Positions 34,689 to 42,910 of a DNA stretch of 64,000 nucleotides are shown in pieces. The stretch is from positions 20,222-84,221 of the forward strand of contig CACZHW010000012.1 of assembly GCA_902781095.1 (NCBI GenBank). Reading direction: 5' to 3'. The stretch's first letter is position 1. Each line of letters begins with the position of its first letter. Under the pieces are notes generated by a model. The model searched no databases, was not told where the DNA came from, and saw only the letters and a program-made list of their open reading frames with translations. Made by a program: the position numbers and the translations under genes. This DNA comes from an uncultured Eubacteriales bacterium. GTDB lineage: Bacteria > Bacillota > Clostridia > Christensenellales > Aristaeellaceae.

Positions 34689-34862
34689 CATTGCTTTGTC
34701 AAAACGTCGTTTTCCTTAATTGTTTTATTACACCCGTAGTATCCAGGGAAATTGGATGCATTGAGCAACGCGAAAAGTCTGTCGGTCAGGCTGCTTTCCC
34801 GCTGTTGATTTCAGGCAGTATTCCCCATATAATAACGCTGAGAATAACGGAGGGATAACTTT

Positions 34863-35513
34863 ATGAAAAATGGAATTAGTCCAAATCCCAATACGGTACA
34901 TCCCATTCCGGGCTATGACAAAGAAATCTATGTGAAGCCGACCATTAAGAATTCCAATATCATCGTCGGAGATTTTACTTATATCGCTGATTCAGAATTT
35001 GAGAGCCATGTAACTCATCAGTATGAGTGGAACGGTGACAAGTTGATTATTGGCAAGTTCTGTCAGATTGCTGCTGGCGTCGAGTTTGTCATGAACGGCG
35101 CAAACCACCAGATGAATGCCGTATCAACCTTCCCGTTCTATACGCTGGAAGGCTGGGATATGGAACCTCCGGCAGCTTCCGACATGCCGCTCAAAGGCGA
35201 TACCGTTATCGGCAACGATGTGTGGATCGGGCAGAATGCCGTCATTTTGCCCGGTGTTCACATCGGCGACGGCGCGATTATCGGCGCAAACAGCATGGTT
35301 GGAAGCGACGTATCACCCTATACGATTGTTGCAGGAAATCCCGCCACGGAAATTCGTAAACGCTTTGATGATGAGTTGATACAGCTTCTGCTGGATTTCA
35401 AGTGGTGGAATAAAAGCGTTGAGGAAATCAATCAACTGATTCCGCTGCTCACTTGCGGCAACCTTGAAAAAGTGAAGGCCGAGATCTCAGAACGAGTACA
35501 TAAAAAAGTTTGA
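34863..35513 (+). CDS. Vat-family streptogramin A-type O-acetyltransferase
   Basis: A 216-residue left-handed beta-helix (hexapeptide repeat) acetyltransferase. The N-terminal NPNTVHPIPGYDKEIYVKPT, GDFTYI and YEWNGDKLIIGKFCQIAAG, the catalytic His in MNGANHQMNAVSTFPF, and GNDVWIGQNAVILPGVHIGDGAIIGANSMV match Vat enzymes that acetylate virginiamycin M-type drugs with acetyl-CoA. Length is normal for Vat. Related xenobiotic acetyltransferases share this pattern, so the drug range is uncertain. GGAGGG precedes the ATG. It is the only plus-strand gene of the island and has its own terminator. Confidence 0.87.
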   Translation: MKNGISPNPNTVHPIPGYDKEIYVKPTIKNSNIIVGDFTYIADSEFESHVTHQYEWNGDKLIIGKFCQIAAGVEFVMNGANHQMNAVSTFPFYTLEGWDMEPPAASDMPLKGDTVIGNDVWIGQNAVILPGVHIGDGAIIGANSMVGSDVSPYTIVAGNPATEIRKRFDDELIQLLLDFKWWNKSVEEINQLIPLLTCGNLEKVKAEISERVHKKV

Positions 35514-35547
35514 CTAAAGTACCGATAGGTCCACCATTTTAAAGAAT

Positions 35548-35580
35548 CCGGCAATGATTGAAATTGCCGGGTTTTTCTTT
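35548..35580 (+). terminator. Terminator of the vat-like gene
   Basis: CCGGCAAT/ATTGCCGG perfect stem, seven-base loop, then GTTTTTCTTT. Confidence 0.92.
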
Positions 35581-35617
35581 ATTCATCCTGCTTTTCGTCC
35601 GTGCCGCCGCGGGCTTC

Positions 35618-35710
35618 TTACACATTCGCAGCGTTCTTGTCCATGATGGCATGATCGTCGTTTTTGTACCGGAACAGCTCGGACTGGATGATAATCATCT
35701 TGCGCTTAAA
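35618..35710 (-). pseudogene. Possible 3' remnant of a lost gene
   Basis: The minus strand can be read as a stretch ending QSELFRYKNDDHAIMDKNAANV before TAA at 35618-35620. The composition looks protein-like, but there is no ribosome site and no full gene. It lies exactly between the island and the host MFS gene, so it may be the tail of a gene cut by island insertion or loss. The remaining bases of 35581-35774 show nothing else except the promoter listed next. Confidence 0.25.
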
Positions 35711-35728
35711 TGACTTGCGTGATATGAT
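35700..35728 (+). promoter_or_regulatory. Sigma-A promoter of the MFS gene
   Basis: TTGCGC at 35700-35705, 17-base spacer, TATGAT at 35723-35728, about 47 bases before the start codon. Confidence 0.6.
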
Positions 35729-35774
35729 TCCATACCTGAAGCAAAACAACGCGGTAAGAGGAGACGATCAAACC

Positions 35775-36985
35775 ATGATGAAGCGGCTGAGCGCGGTATT
35801 CCGGCCCGAATCCAGATTCAGGGCCTTTCTCCTGTCTGTCATCACCGTCGGGCTGTCCTACGGGCTGTACAAGGGCGTCATCGACAACTATCTGGCGGAA
35901 GTCGTGGGCATGTCCGGCTTCGACAAGGGCGTCTCCGAGTTTTTCCGGGAACTGCCGGGGCTGCTGCTGGTGTTCATCCTGGCTGTCCTCTACACCTTCT
36001 CCGCGGAGCGCATCTACAGGCTCGGCGCGGTCTTTATGCTCGCCGGCATGGCCGCGCAGGCCGTCGTGCCCGCAACTCGCGTGCTGGTCATCCTGTGCAT
36101 CTTCGTCTATTCCCTCGGCGACCACATGCAGCTGGGCATGCGCAACACGCTCTCGCTGCAGTATGCCCGCCCGGGGCGCGGCGGCGAGGCGCTGGGCCTG
36201 CAGCACGCAGCGCAGCAAATCGGCACGCTGGCCGGCTACCTCGTGATCATCGCGGCGTTTTTCTTCGTCAGGAACGCCTCCTGGCTTTACCGCACGGCCT
36301 TCGCCGTCAGCGCGTGCATCATCGGCCTCAGCTTCATCGCCAGCCTGCGCATGACGGGCGAGAGCGCCGCGGACGAAAATAAACGCCGTTTCTACTTCCG
36401 CAGGAAATACACCAAGTATTACATGCTGGAAGTGTTTTACGGCGCGCGCAAGCAGGTTTTCTTCACCTTCGGCCCCTATGTGCTCGTCCTGTTCTACGGC
36501 GCGAACGCCATGATCATCAGCGCGCTGTTCGCCCTGTCGGCGGTGTGCAGCTTCCTCGCCTCGCCGCTGGTGGGCAAGATCATAGACCGGTTCGGCTACA
36601 AGATCGTCATGATCTCGGACACGCTGATTCTCGTGATCGTCTGCTTCTTCTACGGTTTCGCCCATCACTCTTTCCGAGGGACGTGGCCTTCGTCGTGTGC
36701 TGCGTGAACTACATCCTGGATTCCGTAATTTCCCTGGCCTCCATGGCCTCCAACGTCTATGTGCAGGACATCTCGGACAGCCCGGAGGAGGTGCGTGCGA
36801 CGATCTCCACCGGCGTGTCCGTCAACCACCTCGTCACGATCCTCATCGCGCTCTTCGGCGGCTGGATCTGGGAAGCGCTGGGCATCGAAACGCTGTTCGT
36901 CCTCTCCGCCGTGCTGGGCCTGTGCAACAGCGCCTACGCAGCGACCATCAAGGTGGACAGGAAAGCGCGCAGGGGCGCCGCGTAA
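35775..36985 (+). pseudogene. MFS transporter, frameshifted
   Basis: The gene encodes a major facilitator protein with about twelve membrane segments. The first frame (35775-36707) is continuous through GYKIVMISDTLILVIVCFFYGFAHH and then ends after a short nonsense tail. The downstream frame continues as FPRDVAFVVCCVNYILDSV to a natural end at 36985. Loss of one C near 36669 (CATCACTCTTT for an expected CATCACCTCTTT) explains the break. It may be a real pseudogene or a sequencing error. GAGGAG lies before the ATG at 35775. Confidence 0.85.
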
Positions 36986-36988
36986 GCC

Positions 36989-37020
36989 CGGAATGCCGGC
37001 CCGTGTGCCGGCTCATTCCG
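36989..37020. terminator. Hairpin between convergent MFS and DMT genes
   Basis: CGGAATGCCGGC and GCCGGC-TC-ATTCCG form a bulged stem between two convergent genes and overlap the DMT stop codon. There is no clear T run, so termination is only probable. Confidence 0.35.
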
Positions 37021-37882
37021 CCTGTTCCCGATTGACCAGCCAGGTTCCTGCGATCATCAGTGCCAGGGCGATAAAGAAGAGAGGCCCCGGTATCTCGCGG
37101 AAGACGGCGAAGGACAGCAGCACGCCGATGAACGGCGCGACCGCGTAATAGGCGCTGGTTCTCGCCGCGCCGAGGTCGCGCTGCGCATAGACGTAGAAGT
37201 AGATGCTCAGCCCGTAAGCCACAACCCCCAGCAGCAGGATCTTCAGGATGTCGCCCTGTGCCGGCAGCGGTTCGCCGGTGACCAGCCCGATGAGGACCGA
37301 GCCGATGCCCGAGCCGAATCCCTTGATGACCACGATTTCCAGCGGGTCGCCTTTAGACAGGCAGCGGGTGCAGTTGTTCTCCAACCCCCAGCAGACGCAG
37401 GCCGCCAGTACGAACAGCGAGCCGACGGAAAACTGAAAGCTGCCGGCATCCTCCACGGAGAGCAGAATGCTGGACAGGGTGATGAGCCCGATGGCGGTCC
37501 ACAGGCGTCTGCCGATCCTCTCCCCGAAGACCAGCAGCGCGATGAGAGAGGTCGCGACGATCTCGAAGTTGTTGAGCAGGGAAGCGTTCGCCGCAGTGGT
37601 GCGGGTCAGGCCGATCATCAGGAAGATGGGCGCGGCGATGTCCAGCGCGACCATGCCTACCGTGTAAGGCAGGTCCTTCTTCGTCAGGCGCATCTCCCGC
37701 CCGCCGTGCCCTGTTTTACTGCGGACAAGCCCCATTGCGGCCATACCGAGGCCGGCGCCGAGGTAAAGAAAGCCGGCCATCATCGTGGGCGGCACGTTTT
37801 GCAGCAGCAGCTTGGAAACGGGCGCGTTCAGCGCGTACAGCGCGGCGGCGAGGATGGCGAACAGCGCGGACCGGTGAAACAT
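37013..37882 (-). CDS. DMT-superfamily (EamA) transporter
   Basis: A 289-residue protein with ten hydrophobic segments and two EamA halves; LYALNAPVSKLLLQNVPP, TTAANASLLNNFEIVATSLIA and GVVAYGLSIYFYVYAQRDLGA are typical. Substrate unknown. AGAGAGGAAG precedes the ATG. Unlike the DMT gene at 2-3 kb it stands alone. Confidence 0.88.
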   Translation of the reverse strand: MFHRSALFAILAAALYALNAPVSKLLLQNVPPTMMAGFLYLGAGLGMAAMGLVRSKTGHGGREMRLTKKDLPYTVGMVALDIAAPIFLMIGLTRTTAANASLLNNFEIVATSLIALLVFGERIGRRLWTAIGLITLSSILLSVEDAGSFQFSVGSLFVLAACVCWGLENNCTRCLSKGDPLEIVVIKGFGSGIGSVLIGLVTGEPLPAQGDILKILLLGVVAYGLSIYFYVYAQRDLGAARTSAYYAVAPFIGVLLSFAVFREIPGPLFFIALALMIAGTWLVNREQAE

Positions 37883-37958
37883 CGTACTTCCTCTCTTTAT
37901 GTCATTTCTGCTGCAGCGTCTGGCCGGCGCTGAACGGTTCCGGGCGGCAGAACGCGCC

Positions 37959-38636
37959 TCAGCTCCCGCTCGGGATCAGCCTGGCGATGATCGCGGCGAG
38001 GTTCGAAATCGGCATCGTCTGCAGCACCACGCGGCCGGGGCCTGTCAGCAGCGTATTGAAGAGGCCTTCGCCGCCCAACACCACGTTCTTGACGCCGTGG
38101 ACCTGCTGAACCTCCATCTGCACCGTGGCGTCCATCATCGCCAGGTAGCCGGTGTCGATCACGATCTGCTCGCCTGCCGCCAGCTCATACTCGACCGCCG
38201 AGCCGTCGATCTCCAGAAAGACGGTGCCGCTGCCGGAGACGCGCTGCATGATGAAGCCCTCGCCGCCGAACAGCCCGCCGCTGATCTTCTTCTGAAAATG
38301 AATGCTCCGCTCCACGCCTTCCGAGGAAGCCAGAAACGCCTTCTTCTGGCAGATGATCGGCGTGGACGGCGTGATTTCGTAGGCGCGGATCGAACCGGGG
38401 AACGAGGATGCGAACGCGATCATCCCCGGGCCGCCCTTTGCGGTATAGCGGTTCTGCATCAGGGTTTCGCCGGAGACCATGCGGCTGAACATCTTCCCCA
38501 GCCCGCCGCCGCTGGTCTGCATCTCCATGTTCGGGGACATCCAGCTCATCGCGCCGGATTCGCAGACGACCGTCTCGCCGCTGTCCACCTCGCAGATGAC
38601 GACCGGCAAAGATTCGCCCTTGATCTGATACTTCAT
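37959..38636 (-). CDS. AIM24/TIGR00266-family protein
   Basis: A 225-residue protein of the AIM24 beta-roll family: VVICEVDSGETVVCESGAM, GLGKMFSRMVSGETLMQN, FASSFPGSI, FGGEGFIMQRVSGSG and GLFNTLLTGPG. Role in bacteria unknown; the fold has two stacked beta sheets. The ATG at 38636 is preferred, as GAGGAGG lies a few bases upstream. Confidence 0.88.
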   Translation of the reverse strand: MKYQIKGESLPVVICEVDSGETVVCESGAMSWMSPNMEMQTSGGGLGKMFSRMVSGETLMQNRYTAKGGPGMIAFASSFPGSIRAYEITPSTPIICQKKAFLASSEGVERSIHFQKKISGGLFGGEGFIMQRVSGSGTVFLEIDGSAVEYELAAGEQIVIDTGYLAMMDATVQMEVQQVHGVKNVVLGGEGLFNTLLTGPGRVVLQTMPISNLAAIIARLIPSGS

Positions 38637-38690
38637 ACATAACCTCCTCATTCTTTCTGCCAAACAGAGCCGCTTGAGCCTGCTTCGCCT

Positions 38691-39053
38691 TTACATCCCC
38701 CGGAGTGCGTTGTTCTGGCTGAGCAGATAAACGCAGTACTGATTCATGCTGATGCCTTCGCGTTTCGACTGCTGGACCAGCTGCCGATGAAGCGAACGCG
38801 GCAGCCGAAGCTTGAACTGCCCGGAATACTGATCAACCGTATCCGGCTCCGGAATGGCAAGCCCTGAATCCATTGCTGCAAGCATCCACTCGCGTTTTGC
38901 GTCCTCTGCATTCCGGTAGGCGTCCTCAATGCTCTTTCCAACCGTCAGACACCCCGGAAGATCCGGATAGGACACTGCAAAACCGCCTTCGTCATGATCG
39001 GGCGTCAATTCGATCCGATAGGGAAGCTTCATGTATTCTTCAATCGTTTTCAT
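38691..39053 (-). CDS. hicB: HicB-type antitoxin
   Basis: A 120-residue HicB. The N-terminal partial RNase H-like fold has YRIELTPDHDEGGFAVSYPDLPGC, and the C-terminal ribbon-helix-helix domain has KLRLPRSLHRQL and GISMNQYCVYLLS. It should neutralise HicA and bind its own promoter. It overlaps hicA by 14 bases. Confidence 0.92.
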   Translation of the reverse strand: MKTIEEYMKLPYRIELTPDHDEGGFAVSYPDLPGCLTVGKSIEDAYRNAEDAKREWMLAAMDSGLAIPEPDTVDQYSGQFKLRLPRSLHRQLVQQSKREGISMNQYCVYLLSQNNALRGM

Positions 39054-39294
39054 GATTCTTCATCTCGCTTTCCACGACTTCTCTGACCATCTCGACATAC
39101 GCCTTTTTGATCGGCTCATGCCTGGGTATCGTAATCGGCATACAGCCGGGTTTGCGAAAAGTATAATGGCTGCCGCCCCCTTTGGGCTGTTTCATCTCAT
39201 ATCCGTATTCTTCAAGAACCCGGCACAGTTCGGTAAACCGCAAATCGTTGCTGAGTGCCAAAATGCGCGCCAGCAGCTTATCCCATGAAGACAA
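39040..39294 (-). CDS. hicA: HicA-type mRNA interferase toxin
   Basis: An 84-residue protein with the HicA fold: LCRVLEEYGYEMKQPKGGGSHYTFRKPG contains the catalytic His in GSHYTF, and PRHEPIKKAYVEMVREVVE is the final helix. It cleaves mRNA in the cytoplasm. The frame starts with TTG at 39294, five bases after GTGAGG; no in-frame ATG lies at the N terminus. A weak TTG start would limit toxin yield. Confidence 0.9.
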   Translation of the reverse strand: MSSWDKLLARILALSNDLRFTELCRVLEEYGYEMKQPKGGGSHYTFRKPGCMPITIPRHEPIKKAYVEMVREVVESEMKNHEND

Positions 39295-39313
39295 GAATCC
39301 TCACCCCTCCGGC

Positions 39314-39343
39314 ATTATAGCATGGTGTCACCAGTGGTGTCAA
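39314..39343 (-). promoter_or_regulatory. hicAB promoter with operator-like palindrome
   Basis: Minus strand: perfect TTGACA (39343-39338), 18-base spacer, perfect TATAAT (39319-39314). The spacer holds CACCACTGGTG, a palindrome well placed for repression by the HicB ribbon-helix-helix domain. Confidence 0.85.
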
Positions 39344-39362
39344 TTGTGTTTGCTGCAGCGGA

Positions 39363-39391
39363 TTGACAAAGCCATCCGCTTTGATGATAAT
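39363..39391 (+). promoter_or_regulatory. Sigma-A promoter of dinB
   Basis: TTGACA at 39363-39368, 17-base spacer, GATAAT at 39386-39391. No LexA-type box was recognised. Confidence 0.78.
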
Positions 39392-39458
39392 CTTTCCTAT
39401 ACAAAACCGGCCGTGCACAGGAAAGACAGCGCCTGGCCGGATGAAGGAGGCGCGGCGC

Positions 39459-40673
39459 GTGAACGCCATCATCATCCACGTGGATATGGACGCCTTCTAT
39501 GCCTCCGTCGAAATGCGGGACGATCCGCAGCTGCGCGGCAAGCCGCTCATCATCGGCGCCCTGCCGCACGAGCGCGGCGTCGTGGCGACCTGCAGCTACG
39601 AAGCGCGCAAATTCGGCGTTCACTCGGCCATGAACATCAAGGAGGCGTACCGCCTCTGTCCGAACGGCATCTACAGGCACCCGGACTTTGAAAAGTACCG
39701 CGCGGTTTCCCGCCAGCTGCATGAAATCTGGGACGCGTACGCCTCCGCCTCGGAGACCATCGCGCTGGACGAGGCGTATCTGGATGTGACGGCGACCGCC
39801 GGCAGCTGGGAAAACGCCTGTTTATTCGCACGCGCCATCAAGCGACGGACGCGGGAAGAGCTGCAGCTCACCTGTTCGGTCGGCGTGGCCTACTCCAAGG
39901 CCGCCGCCAAGACGGCCAGCGAGGAGAAGAAGCCGGACGGCTATTTCGAAATCCGCACGCCGCAGGACTTTGTCGCGCTCATCGCCGACAGGGACGTGGG
40001 CGTGCTCTACACCGTCGGCAAAAGGACCGCCGAAAAGCTGCACCGCGCCGGCATCCGGACCGTCCGAAACATACAGGAGCGGCCGGAGGAAGTAGTCCGC
40101 CTGCTGGGCCGGCAGGGCGAGTGGATTGCCCGCATAGCCGCAGGACAGGACGACCGCAGGGTCACCGCCTACAGGCCGGAGGACGCGAAATCCATCTCCC
40201 GGGAGCTGACCTTCCAGGAGGACGTCGGGGACTACGCGTTTTTAAAAGAAGTCCTGCTGCTCCTCTCGCTCAGCGTCGAGCGCAGGGCGGCGCGGGTCGG
40301 GCTCCACGGCGAAGGCGTCACGCTGAAGGTGACCTACGGGGATATGAAGAGCCTCACCCGCTCCCGCCTCATCCCCGCCACGCGCTCCGCCGCCGTCATC
40401 TGGCAGGAGTCCTCACTGCTGCTGGACTCGCTCCCGTCAAAGCCCGTCCGGCTGATCGGCGCGGGCATCCACCGCCTCTCCGGTGAAAACAGGCGGCAGC
40501 TGCGCTTTGACGACTATCTGCCTGAGGTGGCCGCCGGTCAGGAGCGGCTCCTGCACTCCGCGCTGGAAGACCTCCGCCGGCATTACGGGCTGGACTTTGC
40601 CGCCAATCTGGACAGGATTTTCCGCGGGGAGACGCTCTACCGCACCGTTGAGTACATGCGCAGGCACCGGTAG
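39459..40673 (+). CDS. dinB: DNA polymerase IV (Y family)
   Basis: A 404-residue Y-family polymerase. Palm-domain acidic residues are in HVDMDAFYASVE at the N terminus and SETIALDEAYLDVT near residue 110; HhH motifs follow (GVLYTVGKRTAEKLHRAGI) and then the little-finger domain. It carries out error-prone translesion synthesis. The start is a GTG at 39459 with AAGGAGG eight bases upstream; upstream in-frame codons overlap the promoter. No beta-clamp motif was confidently seen at the C terminus. Confidence 0.93.
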   Translation: MNAIIIHVDMDAFYASVEMRDDPQLRGKPLIIGALPHERGVVATCSYEARKFGVHSAMNIKEAYRLCPNGIYRHPDFEKYRAVSRQLHEIWDAYASASETIALDEAYLDVTATAGSWENACLFARAIKRRTREELQLTCSVGVAYSKAAAKTASEEKKPDGYFEIRTPQDFVALIADRDVGVLYTVGKRTAEKLHRAGIRTVRNIQERPEEVVRLLGRQGEWIARIAAGQDDRRVTAYRPEDAKSISRELTFQEDVGDYAFLKEVLLLLSLSVERRAARVGLHGEGVTLKVTYGDMKSLTRSRLIPATRSAAVIWQESSLLLDSLPSKPVRLIGAGIHRLSGENRRQLRFDDYLPEVAAGQERLLHSALEDLRRHYGLDFAANLDRIFRGETLYRTVEYMRRHR

Positions 40674-40716
40674 CGGCCGGATTCCGGCATACGGAAATCG
40701 GCCGTTTACTTTTGGT
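40674..40716 (+). terminator. Terminator of dinB
   Basis: CGGCCGGATTCCG pairs, with small irregularities, with CGGAAATCGGCCG, followed by TTTACTTTT. Its T tract overlaps the -35 box of the next promoter. Confidence 0.7.
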
Positions 40717-40733
40717 GCGTTTCAGCATACAAT
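40705..40733 (+). promoter_or_regulatory. Sigma-A promoter of the GltD-like gene
   Basis: TTTACT at 40705-40710, 17-base spacer, TACAAT at 40728-40733. A CGGCCG-rich palindrome (about 40788-40803) lies in the leader. Confidence 0.65.
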
Positions 40734-40823
40734 GAGCAGAGAGACCGGGCGTTTGCCTTTTTGGCAGGCCGCTTGGCCTCTGTAAAAAACGGCCGCGCGG
40801 CCGAAGGAAAGGAATTTGATCAG

Positions 40824-42125
40824 ATGGCGCTGCACGTCATGGAGGAGGCCAACCGCTGCCTGGGCTGCAAAAAGCCCCGCTGTCAGGAGGGCTGCCCCAT
40901 TCATACCAATATCCCGGAGGTCATCCGCCTGCTCAAAGCCGGCAAGCTGAACGAAGCGGGCTGGATGCTCTTTGAAAACAACCCGCTGACCACCGTCTGC
41001 GCCCTCGTCTGCAACCACGAGCAGCAGTGCGAGGGCCACTGCGTCCGGGGCATCAAGGACGTCCCGGTCCACTTCTCCGTCATCGAGAGCTACATCTCCT
41101 CCACCTACGCCAACCAGATGGTGCACGGCCCCGCGCCCTCCAACGGCCGCAAGGCCGCGGTCATCGGCGCAGGCCCGGCCGGCATCACCATCGCGATCAT
41201 CCTTGCCCGCTACGGCTACAAGATGACCATCTTCGACAGCCGCGACAAGATCGGCGGCGTGCTGCGCTACGGCATCCCGGACTTCCGCCTGCCCGATTCC
41301 GTGCTGGACGACATGGCTTACCGGCATCTGGAACTGAAGGGCATCCAGTTCCGGCCCAACACCTACATCGGCAGCGCCATCACCATCGACGACCTCTTCC
41401 GCGACGGGTATCAGAGCATCTTCGTCGGCGCGGGCCTGTGGAAGCCCCGCAAGCTGAACATCCGCGGCGAGAGCCTGGGCAACGTCACCTACGCGATCAA
41501 CTACCTGGCCAGCCCCGGCGCCTTCCGCCTGGGCGAGCGCATCATCATCATCGGCACGGGCAACAGCGCCATGGACTGCGCCAGGACGGCGATCCGCCAC
41601 GGCGCGCGGTACGTCAGCTGCGTCAACCTGACCGACACGCTGACCGCCAGCCAGTACGAGAGCAGCTACGCCAGGCTGGAAGGCGTCGACTTCATCTACA
41701 ACAAGTGCACGATGGAAATCCGGGAGGACGGCGTCATCCTGGCCGACAGCCGGGTCGGCGAAGACGGAAGGATTTCGCCCGTCCCCGGCACGGAAAAGCT
41801 CTACCCCTGCACCGGCGTCATCGTCGCCGTCAGCCAGGGCGCGGAGAGCAACATCGTCACCACCACGAGGGACATCGACACCAGCAAGAGCGGCCTGCTC
41901 ACCGTGGACGCGGACGGCCACACCAGCCGTCCCGGCGTCTTCGCCGCAGGGGACGCGACCAGCGGCGCGCGTACAGTGGTCGAGGCCGTCGCCAACAGCA
42001 AGCGCGTCGCCGAGGCGATGCACGCCTATATGCAGACCCTGCCGATGCCGGTGACCACCGACTACCCGGATGTGCCGACCGTCGAACACATCGACGCCAC
42101 GGTCCAGGCGGAACAGGTCCTGTAA
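40824..42125 (+). CDS. GltD-like FAD/NAD(P)-dependent oxidoreductase with 4Fe-4S N-terminal domain
   Basis: A 433-residue protein resembling the small subunit of glutamate synthase and NfnB-like proteins. ANRCLGCKKPRCQEGCPIH and CALVCNHEQQCEGHCVRG carry eight cysteines for two 4Fe-4S clusters; VIGAGPAGI is the FAD Rossmann loop, GTGNSAMDCARTA the NAD(P) loop, and GVFAAGDATSGARTVVEAVA the closing FAD motif. No large GltB subunit lies nearby, so the electron acceptor is unknown. The ATG at 40824 follows AAAGGAA. An FNT-like gene follows after 36 bases. Confidence 0.88.
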   Translation: MALHVMEEANRCLGCKKPRCQEGCPIHTNIPEVIRLLKAGKLNEAGWMLFENNPLTTVCALVCNHEQQCEGHCVRGIKDVPVHFSVIESYISSTYANQMVHGPAPSNGRKAAVIGAGPAGITIAIILARYGYKMTIFDSRDKIGGVLRYGIPDFRLPDSVLDDMAYRHLELKGIQFRPNTYIGSAITIDDLFRDGYQSIFVGAGLWKPRKLNIRGESLGNVTYAINYLASPGAFRLGERIIIIGTGNSAMDCARTAIRHGARYVSCVNLTDTLTASQYESSYARLEGVDFIYNKCTMEIREDGVILADSRVGEDGRISPVPGTEKLYPCTGVIVAVSQGAESNIVTTTRDIDTSKSGLLTVDADGHTSRPGVFAAGDATSGARTVVEAVANSKRVAEAMHAYMQTLPMPVTTDYPDVPTVEHIDATVQAEQVL

Positions 42126-42161
42126 GCCGAAGAATCCGATTTCCGAAAGGGGGAAATCCGT

Positions 42162-42818
42162 ATGTCCAACCCCAGCAGCCTGCGTCCCGCCTCCGCCCGG
42201 CGGGCCATCGCGGCCGGCATGCTCATCACCATGGGCTGTGCCGTCCGTTTGGCCGTCGGCGGGCTGCCCGGCGTCTTCCTCTTCGCCGCCGGGCTCTACT
42301 TCGTCATGATGAACGGCGCGCAGCTCTTTACCGGCGTCGCTGCCGAGTTCAACATGACGCCCGTCACCAAGTGCGTCATCCTGCTTTGCAACCTGCTCGG
42401 TTCCTTTCTCACGGCCGCAGCCATCGCCTCCTTTTCCCCCGCCGTGCGGGAGGCTGCGTCCCAGCTCATGGCGGGCACGCACTTCGGGCTTTCCACCTGC
42501 GTCTCCGCCGTCTTCTGCGGCATCTGCATGTGGCTGGCGACCCGGCGCGTCGGCGGCGCGCCTCAGCCGCTCAGCATCGTCTTCGGCGTCACGGTCTTCA
42601 TCCTCAGCGGCTATACGCACTCCATCGCGCTGGCCGGCTACGTCGGCCTGGCCGCACCGGACGGCTTTGCCGCCTTCTGGGGCTACACGCTGTCCCGCCT
42701 GCCGTGGCTGCTGCTGTGCGCGCTGTGCAATATGGCCGGCAGCTATCTGGCCTTCTTCCTGCTGGGCGACCTGGACGGCCTGCGCCTTTCGGACCTGCTG
42801 ACCGGGAAGCGCGGCTGA
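42162..42818 (+). CDS. Formate/nitrite transporter (FNT)-like membrane protein
   Basis: A 218-residue protein with six hydrophobic segments. GMLITMGCAVRLAVGGLPG, MMNGAQLFTG, the GYTHSIALAGYVGL segment (FNT proteins have FEHSxANM) and CNMAGSYLAFFLLG correspond to the conserved FNT helices and slots. It is shorter than typical FNT proteins (about 260-280) and diverged, so the anion carried cannot be named. GGGGG precedes the ATG. Probably co-transcribed with the GltD-like gene. Confidence 0.7.
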   Translation: MSNPSSLRPASARRAIAAGMLITMGCAVRLAVGGLPGVFLFAAGLYFVMMNGAQLFTGVAAEFNMTPVTKCVILLCNLLGSFLTAAAIASFSPAVREAASQLMAGTHFGLSTCVSAVFCGICMWLATRRVGGAPQPLSIVFGVTVFILSGYTHSIALAGYVGLAAPDGFAAFWGYTLSRLPWLLLCALCNMAGSYLAFFLLGDLDGLRLSDLLTGKRG

Positions 42819-42852
42819 CGGGCCCTGCCAACAGCCTGAAACACTGCATTTC

Positions 42853-42895
42853 AAAGCCCTCCGCGGCCGGTCCGCGGAGGGCTTTCTTGTTTCCT
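42853..42895 (+). terminator. Terminator of the GltD-like/FNT-like operon
   Basis: AAAGCCCTCCGCGG pairs with CCGCGGAGGGCTTT around a five-base loop, then TCTTGTTT. Confidence 0.88.
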
Positions 42896-42910
42896 TTTTG
42901 TGTCAGCGGG

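Noticed and set aside
34311..34862. Second copy of the ssrA 3' end as an attachment site
   Set aside because: No match to the T arm/acceptor end (TTCGATTCCCCTCACCTCC) was found anywhere to the right, so tRNA-type integration with a direct repeat is not supported within the window.
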